Part shown: one piece after another, positions 18,473-27,084 of the stretch
How positions within the stretch are numbered: the first letter of the stretch is position 1
How the letters are laid out: every line of letters begins with the position of its first letter
Assembly: GCF_001877035.1 (NCBI RefSeq)
Contig: NZ_CP015756.1
Coordinates: forward strand, 1,355,001-1,419,000
Length of the DNA: 64,000 nt
Reading direction: 5' to 3'
Source: Clostridium estertheticum subsp. estertheticum
GTDB lineage: Bacteria > Bacillota > Clostridia > Clostridiales > Clostridiaceae
Made by a program: the position numbers and the translations under genes
The notes under the pieces: model-generated
The model's input: only the letters and a program-made list of their open reading frames with translations
Database searches by the model: none
Told to the model about the DNA's origin: nothing

Positions 18473-19348
18473 ATGAGTAATTTAGAAATTGCAATTGCAG
18501 TGTTAATTGTAATGACAATAGTTGGGTTGATATTTGGTTTAGTTTTAGCATTTGCTAATAAAAAGTTTTCTATTGAAATAAATCCATTGATTCATATCGT
18601 TGAGGATATATTACCAAAAGGTCAGTGTGGAGCCTGTGGATTTGCTGGCTGTATGGCATATGCAGAAGCTGTAGTTATGAATGATGAGGTACCACCAAAT
18701 CTTTGTGTTCCGGGTAAGGCAGCTGTTGCAAAATTGGTAGCTGATTTAACTGGTAAAGCAGCATTAGAAGTGGAACCAAAGGTTGCTTTTGTACACTGCG
18801 CTGGTAGCACAGATAAAGCAAATAAAGCTTACGAGTATAAAGGTGTACAAGATTGTGTTGCTGCATCATTACTACAGGGAGGACCTAAGGGATGTCAATA
18901 TGGTTGTCTTGGTTTTGGAACCTGTGTTAACAACTGTCCATTTGATGCAATGACAATGGGTGATAATGGATTACCTATTATTGATGAAGTAAAATGTACA
19001 GGCTGCGGAAAATGTAAATCAGTTTGTCCAAAGAAAGTTATTGATTTAGTTTCACCTGGAATTCATGTGGCTATAAATTGTAATTCAAAGGACAAAGGCG
19101 CAGTAGCACGTAAACTTTGTACTATAGCGTGTATTGGGTGTGGAATTTGTGTTAAAAATTGTTCCCATGGTGCAATAAAAATTGAAAACAATTTAGCTGT
19201 AGTAGACAGCAAAATTTGTATGGCAGAGTGTAGTGAAGCTACTTGCACACATAAATGTCCTACTGGAGCAATTAAAACTTTTATAAAAGAAGCTCCATCA
19301 GCAAATATAGCAGCAGAATCAGTTAATAGTAAAACTTTATCTGAATAA
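18473..19348 (+). CDS. rnfB: Rnf complex subunit RnfB (ferredoxin-accepting)
   Basis: A 291-residue iron-sulfur subunit where electrons enter from reduced ferredoxin. After an N-terminal membrane helix there is a [4Fe-4S] site at C52, C55, C60 and C78 (GQCGACGFAGC). Then come further cysteine-rich ferredoxin-like motifs (for example CTGCGKCKSVCP and CIGCGICVKNC), so it carries more clusters than the E. coli RsxB type. It is the last gene of the operon and is followed by a strong terminator. Confidence 0.95.
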   Translation: MSNLEIAIAVLIVMTIVGLIFGLVLAFANKKFSIEINPLIHIVEDILPKGQCGACGFAGCMAYAEAVVMNDEVPPNLCVPGKAAVAKLVADLTGKAALEVEPKVAFVHCAGSTDKANKAYEYKGVQDCVAASLLQGGPKGCQYGCLGFGTCVNNCPFDAMTMGDNGLPIIDEVKCTGCGKCKSVCPKKVIDLVSPGIHVAINCNSKDKGAVARKLCTIACIGCGICVKNCSHGAIKIENNLAVVDSKICMAECSEATCTHKCPTGAIKTFIKEAPSANIAAESVNSKTLSE

Positions 19349-19364
19349 AATTTTATAAATTCAT

Positions 19365-19405
19365 AAAAAGCCTCTAAAATTGGATATTAATTTTAGAGGC
19401 TTTTT
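19365..19405 (+). terminator. Terminator of rnf operon
   Basis: A perfect 17-bp stem (19365-19381 with 19389-19405) with a 7-base loop; the 3' arm ends in five T. Confidence 0.93.
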
Positions 19406-19448
19406 ATATTTTCAACTAATATTAGATGTTATCATATGGTGAAAATAG

Positions 19449-19466
19449 TATAATATGTGTTATAAT
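19449..19466 (+). promoter_or_regulatory. nadE: Promoter element of nadE copy 1, duplicated at copy 2
   Basis: TATAATATGTGTTATAAT occurs here and, identically, at 22936-22953, each about 31-49 bases before a nadE start. Each contains two possible -10 hexamers. The following AAGTTTAAGG leader is also shared, so the duplication included the promoter. Confidence 0.55.
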
Positions 19467-19497
19467 AATCGTATACATAAGTTTAAGGAGGCTCTAA

Positions 19498-20301
19498 ATG
19501 GATAAAATTAAACAACAAAAAATTATGAAAGAATTTGCTATACCTCATCCTTTTAAAGATGAGTCAGATGAAAAATATGCAAATAGAATGATAGAAGAAA
19601 CTTCTGATTTTTTAAAAAAATATGCTAAAGCTACAGGAAAAAAAGGGTATGTTTGTCATCTTACAGGTGGAGTAGATAGCTTCGTTACAAGTATGATAAT
19701 TAGAAAATCTGGACTAGAATTAATTAATTTATCACTTCCTTTTGGAATAAAGCAAGATATAGATGATGTAGAAAAAGCTAAATGTGTTATAAAACCAGAG
19801 GTTTTCAAAACCTATGATATAATGGGACCTGTTATTGAATCTATTGAACTTTTACGTGATTTACCTTCTTCAAAGGTAGATATTGGGAATACGAAAGCTA
19901 GAATAAGAATGACAGTGTTATATAGAATAGCTGAAGTTTATGATGTTTTAGTTGCTGGTGTCTCAAATGCTGCAGAGCTATCACTAGGAATGATGACTAA
20001 ATATGGTGATGGTGCGGCAGATGTACAACCACTTGCAGGAATAACAAAAGGTGTAGTATATGAAATGGCAAAAATACTTAATGCACCTCAATCTATAATT
20101 GATAAGCTTTCTACAACTGGTGTATGGGATAATGGAACAAATCAAAAAATAGTAACAGAGCTAAATCATCAGATTTGTATATATTTAAGAGGTGGAGATA
20201 TAGAAAGAGCATATGAAGAGAAAATATTAAAGCTATATGAAATTTCTAGACACAAAAGACATTTACCAGTTTCGTTAAAAGATAGTTGGTGGGTCGAATA
20301 A
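19498..20301 (+). CDS. nadE: NH3-dependent NAD synthase family protein, copy 1
   Basis: A 267-residue NadE-type N-type ATP pyrophosphatase, which would amidate nicotinate adenine dinucleotide to NAD. The P-loop is TGGVDS at residues 56-61, where most members have SGG. Later family blocks are clear: GNTKARIRMT, TKYGDGAAD, then LAGITKG, and HKRHLP with a DSWW end as in Bacillus NadE. There is no glutaminase domain, so ammonia is the nitrogen donor. AAGGAGG precedes ATG 19498. A paralog lies at 22985-23788; 45 of the first 60 residues are identical. Confidence 0.87.
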   Translation: MDKIKQQKIMKEFAIPHPFKDESDEKYANRMIEETSDFLKKYAKATGKKGYVCHLTGGVDSFVTSMIIRKSGLELINLSLPFGIKQDIDDVEKAKCVIKPEVFKTYDIMGPVIESIELLRDLPSSKVDIGNTKARIRMTVLYRIAEVYDVLVAGVSNAAELSLGMMTKYGDGAADVQPLAGITKGVVYEMAKILNAPQSIIDKLSTTGVWDNGTNQKIVTELNHQICIYLRGGDIERAYEEKILKLYEISRHKRHLPVSLKDSWWVE

Positions 20302-20321
20302 ATTTATAAAATATTTTTAGT

Positions 20322-20350
20322 AAAAGAGATGTTATGCATCTCTTTTTTTT
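20322..20350 (+). terminator. Terminator after nadE copy 1
   Basis: A perfect 10-bp stem AAAAGAGATG (20322-20331) with 20337-20346, followed by T to 20350. Confidence 0.88.
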
Positions 20351-20452
20351 GTTGAATTTAATTTAAATTAATGGCTAATTATAAAATTTATGGATATGAA
20401 TTTAAAGTAGTGGGCAAAATGTATTTAGTAATAAATATGAGAGGTGACGATA

Positions 20453-21853
20453 TTGGGTAAAATAATAGCTTATTTTGCAATGCCACATCCCCCTATAATA
20501 ATTCCAGAAGTGGGACGTGGAGAGGAAAAAAAGATAAAAAACACATATGATGCATGTAAGGAAATTGGGTGCGAAATAGCTGACTTAAAACCAGAAGTAA
20601 TAATAATGGTTACACCACATGGTACTATGTTCTCGGATGCTATAGCAGTTTCTTTTGAACCAAATATTACAGGAAGTCTTAAGCAATTTGGAGCCCCAGA
20701 AGTTTCTATGAACTTTGAAATAGATATGGATCTTACTCAAGAAATTATGGTTAGGGCGGATAAAAGTAATATACCAATTGTAAGGGCAACAAGTAGCACT
20801 CTTAAACAATATGGTAGGGAATATGAATTAGACCATGGATGTTTAGTTCCACTGTATTTTGCTGTCAATAAATATAACCATTTTAAGCTTGTGCATATTA
20901 CATATGGTGGGCTTACTCCTATTGAGTTATATAAATTTGGTAAACTAATAGAGGAGGCTGTACGCGAAAGCAATAAAGAAGTTGTGTTTATTGGTAGTGG
21001 TGATCTTTCACATCATCTTAAGGATGAAGGTCCATATGAATACAATCCATATGGAGAAAAATTTGATAAGAAGATAATAAGTTTACTTAAAAATGGAGAT
21101 GTAACTGGAGTATTTAATATAGATCCTGAAATGATACAAAAGGCTGGAGAATGTGGCTTGAGATCTTATTATATAATGCTTGGGGCAATGGATGGTAACG
21201 ACATAGTGGGAGAGCTTCTTTCCTATGAAGGTACCTTTGGAGTTGGATATGCGGTGATGAAATTTAAGCTTGAAAAAAGTGGCAGAGATATATTATCTGA
21301 AATAATTAAAGAAAAGGAAAAAAAATATAATGAAAGAATAAAAAATGAGGATGTTTATGTACGCCTTGCTAGAGAAAGTCTTACTTATTATCTAGCAGAG
21401 GCTAATTATATGGATGTACCAAGTTATGTGCCTTGCGAAATGTTAAATAACAAAAGAGGCGTTTTTGTATCTCTTAAAAAATTTGGAGTATTAAGAGGGT
21501 GCATAGGCACCATTTTTCCAACATCAGAAAATATTGCAGAGGAAATAATGAAAAATGCGGTTTCTGCAGGAGAAGGTGACCCAAGGTTTATTAACGTAGA
21601 TTCCACAGAACTTGAAGATATTATATTTTCAGTAGATGTTCTGACAAATCCTATAAAAGCTTTAAAAGAAGAGCTAAACCCTAAAAAATATGGAGTAATT
21701 GTTAGGAGTGGAAAAAATAGTGGATTGTTATTACCAGATATTGAGGGTGTTTCCACCATAGATCAGCAAATAAGCATTGCGCTTAATAAAGCTGGAATTT
21801 TAATAAATGAGGATTATTCTATAGAAAAGTTTGAGGTTATTCGTCATGTTTAG
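20453..21853 (+). CDS. MEMO-AMMECR1 fusion protein (AmmeMemoRadiSam A and B)
   Basis: A two-domain protein of about 466 residues. Residues 1 to about 270 are a MEMO/class III extradiol dioxygenase-like domain, with PHPPIIIPEVG at the start and SGDLSHH near the middle holding likely metal-binding histidines. Residues about 295-466 are an AMMECR1 domain with the signature LRGCIGT. Such proteins are widely found with the radical SAM gene that follows, but the reaction is not settled to my knowledge. I chose TTG 20453 since GAGGTGA lies 5 bases upstream; GTG 20444 overlaps that site. The stop overlaps the next gene's ribosome binding site. Confidence 0.88.
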   Translation: MGKIIAYFAMPHPPIIIPEVGRGEEKKIKNTYDACKEIGCEIADLKPEVIIMVTPHGTMFSDAIAVSFEPNITGSLKQFGAPEVSMNFEIDMDLTQEIMVRADKSNIPIVRATSSTLKQYGREYELDHGCLVPLYFAVNKYNHFKLVHITYGGLTPIELYKFGKLIEEAVRESNKEVVFIGSGDLSHHLKDEGPYEYNPYGEKFDKKIISLLKNGDVTGVFNIDPEMIQKAGECGLRSYYIMLGAMDGNDIVGELLSYEGTFGVGYAVMKFKLEKSGRDILSEIIKEKEKKYNERIKNEDVYVRLARESLTYYLAEANYMDVPSYVPCEMLNNKRGVFVSLKKFGVLRGCIGTIFPTSENIAEEIMKNAVSAGEGDPRFINVDSTELEDIIFSVDVLTNPIKALKEELNPKKYGVIVRSGKNSGLLLPDIEGVSTIDQQISIALNKAGILINEDYSIEKFEVIRHV

Positions 21854-21864
21854 GAGGTGTGGAT

Positions 21865-22851
21865 ATGGAAAAAGAGGCTTTATTTTATGAAAAAGAAGTA
21901 GGGTATGTAAACTGTAAACTCTGCCCCCATAACTGCTTTATTATCGACGGTGCATTTGGAAAATGTAATGTGCGGGTAAATCACGAGGGAAAACTTTACA
22001 CAACAAATTACGGAGAAATAACCTCTATGGCGCAAGAACCCATAGAAAAAAAGCCATTGTATCACTTTAAACCGGGTAGCAATATCTTATCAGTTGGGAG
22101 TTTTGGATGTAATTTTAGTTGTGAATTTTGTCAGAATCATACAATATCACAAGGTAGGGCAAGAAGTGAATATTTACCTCCAGAAAAATTAGTGGAAGTT
22201 TGCAAAGGACTTGAAGACAATATTGGAGTGGCATTTACATATAATGAACCTTCCATCTGGTATGAATATGTATACCAGTCATCAAAGCTATTAAAAGAGA
22301 ATATTAAAAACATAAATATAGTGCTAGTAACAAATGGATATATAAATGAAGAACCTATAAAGAAACTTCTTCCTTATGTGGATGCTATGAATATAGATTT
22401 AAAATCATTTAACAACGATTATTATAAAGGAGCATGTGGAGGGAGTATTTCGCCAGTACTTAGTACTATAAGGATGGCATCAAAAGAATGTCATGTAGAG
22501 GTAACTACACTGCTTGTAAATGGTGAAAACGATTCTGAATTTGAGGTTAAGGAAATTGCAAGTTTTATAGCTTCATTAGATAAAAATATTCCACTTCATT
22601 TATCAAGATATTTTCCTAGCTATAAAATGAGAAAACCTGCGACAAACATTGATGTAATGATTGAAGATAGAAAGATAGCAAAGCAATATCTAAATTATGT
22701 GTATATGGGTAATGTTACTAATAATGATAACTCAACATACTGTCCAAAGTGCGGTCATAAAATTATAGAAAGAGAAGGATATCATATTAATGTTAATATT
22801 TGTAATGGTTTATGCCCAAAGTGTGGTTACAAAATAAATATTGTGTGCTAA
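21865..22851 (+). CDS. amrS: AmmeMemoRadiSam system radical SAM enzyme
   Basis: A 328-residue radical SAM protein of the family that travels with MEMO and AMMECR1. The cluster motif is C82, C86, C89 (CNFSCEFC). An N-terminal CKLCPHNC and a C-terminal pair of CPKCG motifs suggest extra metal sites. It resembles pyruvate formate-lyase activating enzymes, and automatic annotation often calls it that, but the gene pairing points to the AmmeMemoRadiSam system. ATG 21865 has AGGAGG 7 bases upstream. It starts 11 bases after the fusion gene, so the pair is one operon. Confidence 0.88.
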   Translation: MEKEALFYEKEVGYVNCKLCPHNCFIIDGAFGKCNVRVNHEGKLYTTNYGEITSMAQEPIEKKPLYHFKPGSNILSVGSFGCNFSCEFCQNHTISQGRARSEYLPPEKLVEVCKGLEDNIGVAFTYNEPSIWYEYVYQSSKLLKENIKNINIVLVTNGYINEEPIKKLLPYVDAMNIDLKSFNNDYYKGACGGSISPVLSTIRMASKECHVEVTTLLVNGENDSEFEVKEIASFIASLDKNIPLHLSRYFPSYKMRKPATNIDVMIEDRKIAKQYLNYVYMGNVTNNDNSTYCPKCGHKIIEREGYHINVNICNGLCPKCGYKINIVC

Positions 22852-22911
22852 GTCCATAGTATATAGATGATTATTAGTTATATCAACGTAATAGTTAATA
22901 TTGGGTGAATA

Positions 22912-22928
22912 TTGTTAATGTTTTAACG
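22912..22928. promoter_or_regulatory. Candidate Rex operator before nadE copy 2
   Basis: TTGTTAATGTTTTAACG holds the inverted repeat GTTAA/TTAAC with a 4-base spacer and matches 12 of 14 fixed positions of TTGTTAANNNNTTAACAA. It is the same 17 bases as at 13331-13347. It overlaps the likely -35 (TTGTTA, 18 bases before TATAAT at 22936), a position suited to repression. Copy 1 of nadE lacks it. Confidence 0.45.
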
Positions 22929-22984
22929 TAATATATATAATATGTGTTATAATGAGAGTATAAATAAGTTTAAGGGGGAACGAA

Positions 22985-23788
22985 ATGGATAAAACTAAAC
23001 AAGATGAGATAATGAGTGAATTTGGTATACCTTGTCCTCTTCAAGATGAGTCGGACGAAAAATATGCACATAGAATGATAGAGGAAACTTGTACTTTTTT
23101 AAAAAAATATGCGCAGCTTGCTGGTAAAAAAGGGTACGTATGTAATCTAACAGGTGGAGTAGACAGTTTTGTTACTAGTATGCTTATCAAAAAATCAGGA
23201 CTTGAGCTAATCAATTTATCGCTTCCTTTTGGAATTAATCCAGATATAGAGGAATTAGAAATTGAGAAGCATGTAATACAACCTGATGTATTTAGAACTT
23301 ATGATATAACAGGACCTGTAAATGAATCACTTGATCTTCTCCATAATTTGCCTTCATCTAAAGTAGATATAGGGAATACAAAATCTAGAATAAGAATGAC
23401 AGTTATATATAGAATAGCTGAAGTTTATGATGTTTTAGTTGCAGGTTGCACAAATGTTGCTGAATTAACTCTAGGAATGGTAACAAAGTTTGGTGATGAT
23501 GCTGCAGATGTAAAACCACTTGCTGGAATAACAAAAGGTATAATTTATGAAATGGCTAAAATATTTAATGCTCCTAAATCTATAATTGATAAGGTATCTA
23601 CAAGCGGAATGTGGGATAATAAATCAAATTTAGAAGAAGTAACAGAATTAAATCATCAAGTTTGTATGTATTTAAGAGGTGAAGAAATTTCTAATGAATA
23701 TGAGGCAAAGATATTGAAGTTATACAATGTATCTAAACACAAAAGGCATTTACCAGTTTCAACAAAAGATACTTGGTGGGTAGAATAA
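22985..23788 (+). CDS. nadE: NH3-dependent NAD synthase family protein, copy 2
   Basis: A 267-residue paralog of the gene at 19498-20301, same length and without gaps by eye. It has the same TGGVDS P-loop (56-61), GNTKSRIRMT, a TKFGDDAAD block and HKRHLP with a DTWW end. It differs in having CTNVAEL where copy 1 has VSNAAEL in the nucleotide-binding region. The upstream promoter and leader are duplicated too, but here a Rex-like site is added. It is a complete gene with a good site (AAGGGGG), not a pseudogene. Confidence 0.85.
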   Translation: MDKTKQDEIMSEFGIPCPLQDESDEKYAHRMIEETCTFLKKYAQLAGKKGYVCNLTGGVDSFVTSMLIKKSGLELINLSLPFGINPDIEELEIEKHVIQPDVFRTYDITGPVNESLDLLHNLPSSKVDIGNTKSRIRMTVIYRIAEVYDVLVAGCTNVAELTLGMVTKFGDDAADVKPLAGITKGIIYEMAKIFNAPKSIIDKVSTSGMWDNKSNLEEVTELNHQVCMYLRGEEISNEYEAKILKLYNVSKHKRHLPVSTKDTWWVE

Positions 23789-23791
23789 ATT

Positions 23792-23834
23792 AAAAAAACA
23801 AATGCACCTATTATTTAGATGCATTTGTTTTTTT
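23792..23834. terminator. Bidirectional terminator between nadE copy 2 and methyltransferase
   Basis: A 15-bp perfect stem (23792-23806 with 23820-23834) with A-run on one side and T-run on the other, so it can stop both convergent genes. Confidence 0.88.
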
Positions 23835-23848
23835 TATATTATCTTAAT

Positions 23849-25492
23849 TTATTTTACTCGTAGAACAAAAACATGAGGTGTAAGTCTACCGCTTTCAATC
23901 TTTATTTCTTTAAGTAATTCAAGTTGATCATTATCTAATAAGATATCTCTAAACAATTCCTTTTCTATTGTGTACACAAATGCCATTCCGTTTGATTTAA
24001 CTAGCTTCGGAATTTTAGCTATAAATGAATTATATAAGTCTGCATACTTGTTATGTGTGGTAGATTTATTGTCAAAAGGCATATTTGTTATAAGCTCATC
24101 ATATAGAGTATAAGGAATAAATTCTAATGTGTCATCAGCAATAAGTTCTATGTCTACATTAGCTAACTTAGAATTTATTGTTGCAGCTGTTATAGCGGTT
24201 CTAAATATATCAATTCCTGTTAAAGACTCGAATTGTTCTAATTTAGACCTTTCTATAAGCATTGTTCCTGCGCCGCAAAATGGATCTATAACTTTAGCAT
24301 TAGGTTCTAGCCATTGCTCTATGGATTTTATTACAATAGCTGCAGTTACTGGATTTATAGATGTAGCTAGGTCATTTTTTCTATAATTAAATCTATCATC
24401 TTTAAAGGAATATAACTTAATATATACATTACAAAGATTATCTTTTTCAAGTATTCTAATTTCAACTTCATATGAGGAAGGGCTATTTCTTAAAGTTCCA
24501 GAGGAGATTGCATCTAACTCCCTAGATAAATTTTTTACAAAATCGGATCTATCTCTGTTGGAGTCCATAGTTTTAAATTCAATTCTGTATCCAAAAGGAG
24601 AATTCGATTCATTATCGTGACAATCATTTAAAAAGCCTACAATATCTGCATTCATAATTTCAGCTGCAATTATCTTATAATCAAACAACACGTCAGAGCA
24701 ATCACCTAAAGGATATAAAAGTTCATAAAAGGTCCTGCAACTATAAATCTTATCTAAATCATTTTCACATATAAGTATACCATCATTAATAAGTCTACCT
24801 TCGATTAACTTTTCATCAAGTTCAGCTAAAGTAAGCTGATATTGATAATTCATAATTGTGAGTAGCATTGGTACAGGAGTATTAAATCCTTTAAATTCAT
24901 GGCGTGCAGTTGGAGATAATTTATCTATTGCTCTTGTAAGTGCTAATTTTTCTTCATTAATATGTTTATTAGTTGTAATCAGTGAGTTATTATCTTTTGA
25001 AATTTGCTCGTTATGGACTACTTCCTCAAACATTTCCTTTAGCTTTTCTGCATCAATGGCGCTGCCACAGTTACCTATCGCAAGTACATATGAATATCTC
25101 ACAAAGAGTTTTTCTTCGGCGTTATAGGCGTTATATAAGCCTTCTAAATATGCAGGGTCTGCGAGTTCACCTATGACACCACATACATTTTTTCGAACTT
25201 TAGGATCAGGATGTGAAAGAAAAGCAATGAGCTTTTCCTTTGAATTCCCGATAGTTCTTTTAAACATTCCCTTTGGTTTTTCCTTTTTCAAAATATCCCT
25301 CATAACGGATAGTAATGTCCTAGGGTCATCCTCAGTTATTATTTTTGACCATAACAATGGAATGGCATTATTATAATCAAGAGATAGTTTGTTTATTATA
25401 GCGGATCTCTGTTTATCATCTGAAGTTTTTAAATTTTCTAATAAAATTGTAATTTTATTATTTACTTCTAATTTATCATTTATATCTATCAT
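23849..25492 (-). CDS. HEAT-repeat protein with UPF0020-type RNA methyltransferase domain
   Basis: A protein of about 547 residues. The N-terminal part has HEAT-like helical repeats (for example FLSHPDPKVRKNVCGVIGEL). The C-terminal third is a Rossmann methyltransferase of the Trm14/RlmL-like UPF0020 family: SAM motif VIDPFCGAGTM, then LTGIDIF, and the catalytic loop reads TNMPFD where the family usually has NPPF or NPPY. RNA guanine N2-methylation is the family reaction, but the changed loop makes activity or target uncertain. ATG 25492 has AGAGGTGA 5 bases upstream; an in-frame GTG at 25501 overlaps it. It is a single-gene unit. Confidence 0.8.
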   Translation of the reverse strand: MIDINDKLEVNNKITILLENLKTSDDKQRSAIINKLSLDYNNAIPLLWSKIITEDDPRTLLSVMRDILKKEKPKGMFKRTIGNSKEKLIAFLSHPDPKVRKNVCGVIGELADPAYLEGLYNAYNAEEKLFVRYSYVLAIGNCGSAIDAEKLKEMFEEVVHNEQISKDNNSLITTNKHINEEKLALTRAIDKLSPTARHEFKGFNTPVPMLLTIMNYQYQLTLAELDEKLIEGRLINDGILICENDLDKIYSCRTFYELLYPLGDCSDVLFDYKIIAAEIMNADIVGFLNDCHDNESNSPFGYRIEFKTMDSNRDRSDFVKNLSRELDAISSGTLRNSPSSYEVEIRILEKDNLCNVYIKLYSFKDDRFNYRKNDLATSINPVTAAIVIKSIEQWLEPNAKVIDPFCGAGTMLIERSKLEQFESLTGIDIFRTAITAATINSKLANVDIELIADDTLEFIPYTLYDELITNMPFDNKSTTHNKYADLYNSFIAKIPKLVKSNGMAFVYTIEKELFRDILLDNDQLELLKEIKIESGRLTPHVFVLRVK

Positions 25493-25657
25493 TTGTTTCA
25501 CCTCTTATGTTTAAATTTAATAACTATAATTATAGCATAGATTTTATTTTTTTTAATAAGAAATGAGTGATTATGTGCGTTTAATGAAGAAAATGTGATA
25601 TAGTATTGTTTTAGTGACTAGATGTTAAAAAAATAAATATACTTAGGAGGATTTATT

Positions 25658-26218
25658 ATGAATGAAACTTTGAAAAATATAAGAAATAGAAGAAGTACAA
25701 GAGCATTTTTACCAGAACAAATTAATGGTGCACACTTAACAGAGATAATAGATGCGGGCATATATGCACCAAGTGCTAATAATCAGCAACCATGGCATTT
25801 TACCGTAATACAAAGAAAAGACATTATCGACAGATTAAGCGATGCTTTTAAAGAAATTGCAAAAGACTCTGATAATGAGTATATTAGAAGATTTTCTGAT
25901 AATGAAAAGTTCCATGTATTTTATAATGCACCAACAGTAGTATTAGTATCTGGGGACATAAATATTAAGTCTGCTCCAGTAGATTGTGGTATTGCTACAC
26001 AGAATATGCTAATAGCTGCGGAATCATTAGAAATTGGTTCTTGCTGGGTTGGTCTTATTGCTATTCTATTAAATAGTGAAAAAGGTAAAGACTTCATTAA
26101 AGAGCTTGAAATTCCAGAAGGATTTAAACAAATACATGCATTTTGCCTAGGGTATAAAAAAATTGAAGTAACTAATGCACCGAAAAGAAAAGAAAATAAT
26201 GTAAATTATATAAAATAA
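25658..26218 (+). CDS. Nitroreductase family protein
   Basis: A 186-residue FMN-dependent NAD(P)H oxidoreductase of the nitroreductase fold. It has the N-terminal RNRRSTRAF FMN-binding motif, GIYAPSANNQQPWHF, and the C-terminal FCLGYKK segment. The natural substrate is unknown. GGAGG precedes ATG 25658. It is monocistronic, ending in a hairpin. Confidence 0.9.
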   Translation: MNETLKNIRNRRSTRAFLPEQINGAHLTEIIDAGIYAPSANNQQPWHFTVIQRKDIIDRLSDAFKEIAKDSDNEYIRRFSDNEKFHVFYNAPTVVLVSGDINIKSAPVDCGIATQNMLIAAESLEIGSCWVGLIAILLNSEKGKDFIKELEIPEGFKQIHAFCLGYKKIEVTNAPKRKENNVNYIK

Positions 26219-26236
26219 TAGTATAATTTACTTAGT

Positions 26237-26270
26237 AAAACTAATAGATATAAATTTATCTATTAGTTTT
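26237..26270. terminator. Hairpin terminator after nitroreductase
   Basis: A perfect 14-bp stem (26237-26250 with 26257-26270) with a 6-base loop; the 3' arm ends in four T. Confidence 0.65.
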
Positions 26271-26329
26271 ATAAAAAAAGTATTTACAAATACGCAAAAG
26301 TAATATATACTAAAGAAGTTGTCAAACAT

Positions 26330-26406
26330 GCTTCATTAGCTCAGCTGGTTAGAGCACCTGACTCTTAATCAGGGGGTCCAGGGTTCAATTCCCTGATGGA
26401 GCACCA
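26330..26406 (+). tRNA. tRNA-Lys (CTT)
   Basis: A full cloverleaf: acceptor GCTTCAT (26330-26336) pairs with ATGGAGC, the D-loop has AGCTCAGCTGGTTAGAGC, the anticodon stem CCTGA/TCAGG encloses loop CTCTTAA (anticodon CTT), and the T-arm has GGTTCAATTCC. CCA is encoded. No other tRNA is adjacent. Confidence 0.97.
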
Positions 26407-26412
26407 TAATAT

Positions 26413-26451
26413 ATGCAGATATCTCAAGCGTTGAGGTATCTGCATTTTTTT
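26413..26451 (+). terminator. Terminator after tRNA-Lys
   Basis: A 15-bp stem (26413-26427 with 26431-26445, one G-T pair) followed by a T run. Confidence 0.9.
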
Positions 26452-26496
26452 ATTATTAATTTGGTATTGGGTTTTAATCTGTTTTAAAACACACAT

Positions 26497-26952
26497 CTAT
26501 TTAAGATTTAGCCACCCTCTACGTTTAAACCAACAGGACATACCGATGCCTATAAGTAATAGTATACTCATAATAATAAAGTAGCTGTAGCGAAAGTGAA
26601 GTTCTGGCATATAATCAAAATTCATGCCATATATACCTACAATGAAGGTAAGTGGAATAAAAATTGAAGAGATAACTGTCAAAATCATCATTATAGTGTT
26701 CATTTTGTGAGAATTAAGTGATACAAAACTATCTCTTATTTCAGAAGTTATCGCCTGACTTGATTCGATCATTTCAGAAAGTCTTAGAATATGATCATAA
26801 ACATCAACAAAATAAACACGCTTATTGTTCACCTCTTCTAGATGAGTTGAGTTCAGAGCTCTATAAACCAGGTCTCTCATTTGGCTTATAATTCGGCGAA
26901 GTTTAAGTAAATCTGAACGTATTTCAAAAACTTTATCCATTAAGTTCTTCAA
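26497..26952 (-). pseudogene. corA: Truncated CorA-type magnesium transporter
   Basis: Only the C-terminal half of a CorA/MIT family Mg2+ channel remains, 147-151 residues against roughly 315 for the family. It keeps the long pore helix (IRSDLLKLRRIISQMRDLVYR), both membrane helices and the selectivity motif YGMNFDYMPEL. The N-terminal cytoplasmic funnel domain is missing. On the coding strand the frame extends only about 18 codons upstream of ATG 26940 before a stop, and no ribosome binding site is seen. The next gene begins at 27085, so there is no room for the missing half. It is probably a deletion remnant. Confidence 0.75.
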
Positions 26953-27084
26953 TAGGTAAATCTTTTTTAGACTTAAATCTTTTGTTATTGCTAATTAATA
27001 ATTATCTTTGTTTTGATGAACTTTATATAATATTATGTTAAAATATTTGTAGTGGCATTTTTGATAAAAAATGGAGGATTACTA

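Noticed and set aside
21865-22851. Pyruvate formate-lyase activating enzyme
   Set aside because: No pyruvate formate-lyase gene is near, and the direct pairing with a MEMO-AMMECR1 gene fits the AmmeMemoRadiSam enzyme better.
22985-23788. nadE copy 2 as a pseudogene
   Set aside because: It is full length with all the motifs of copy 1, a good ribosome binding site and a terminator.
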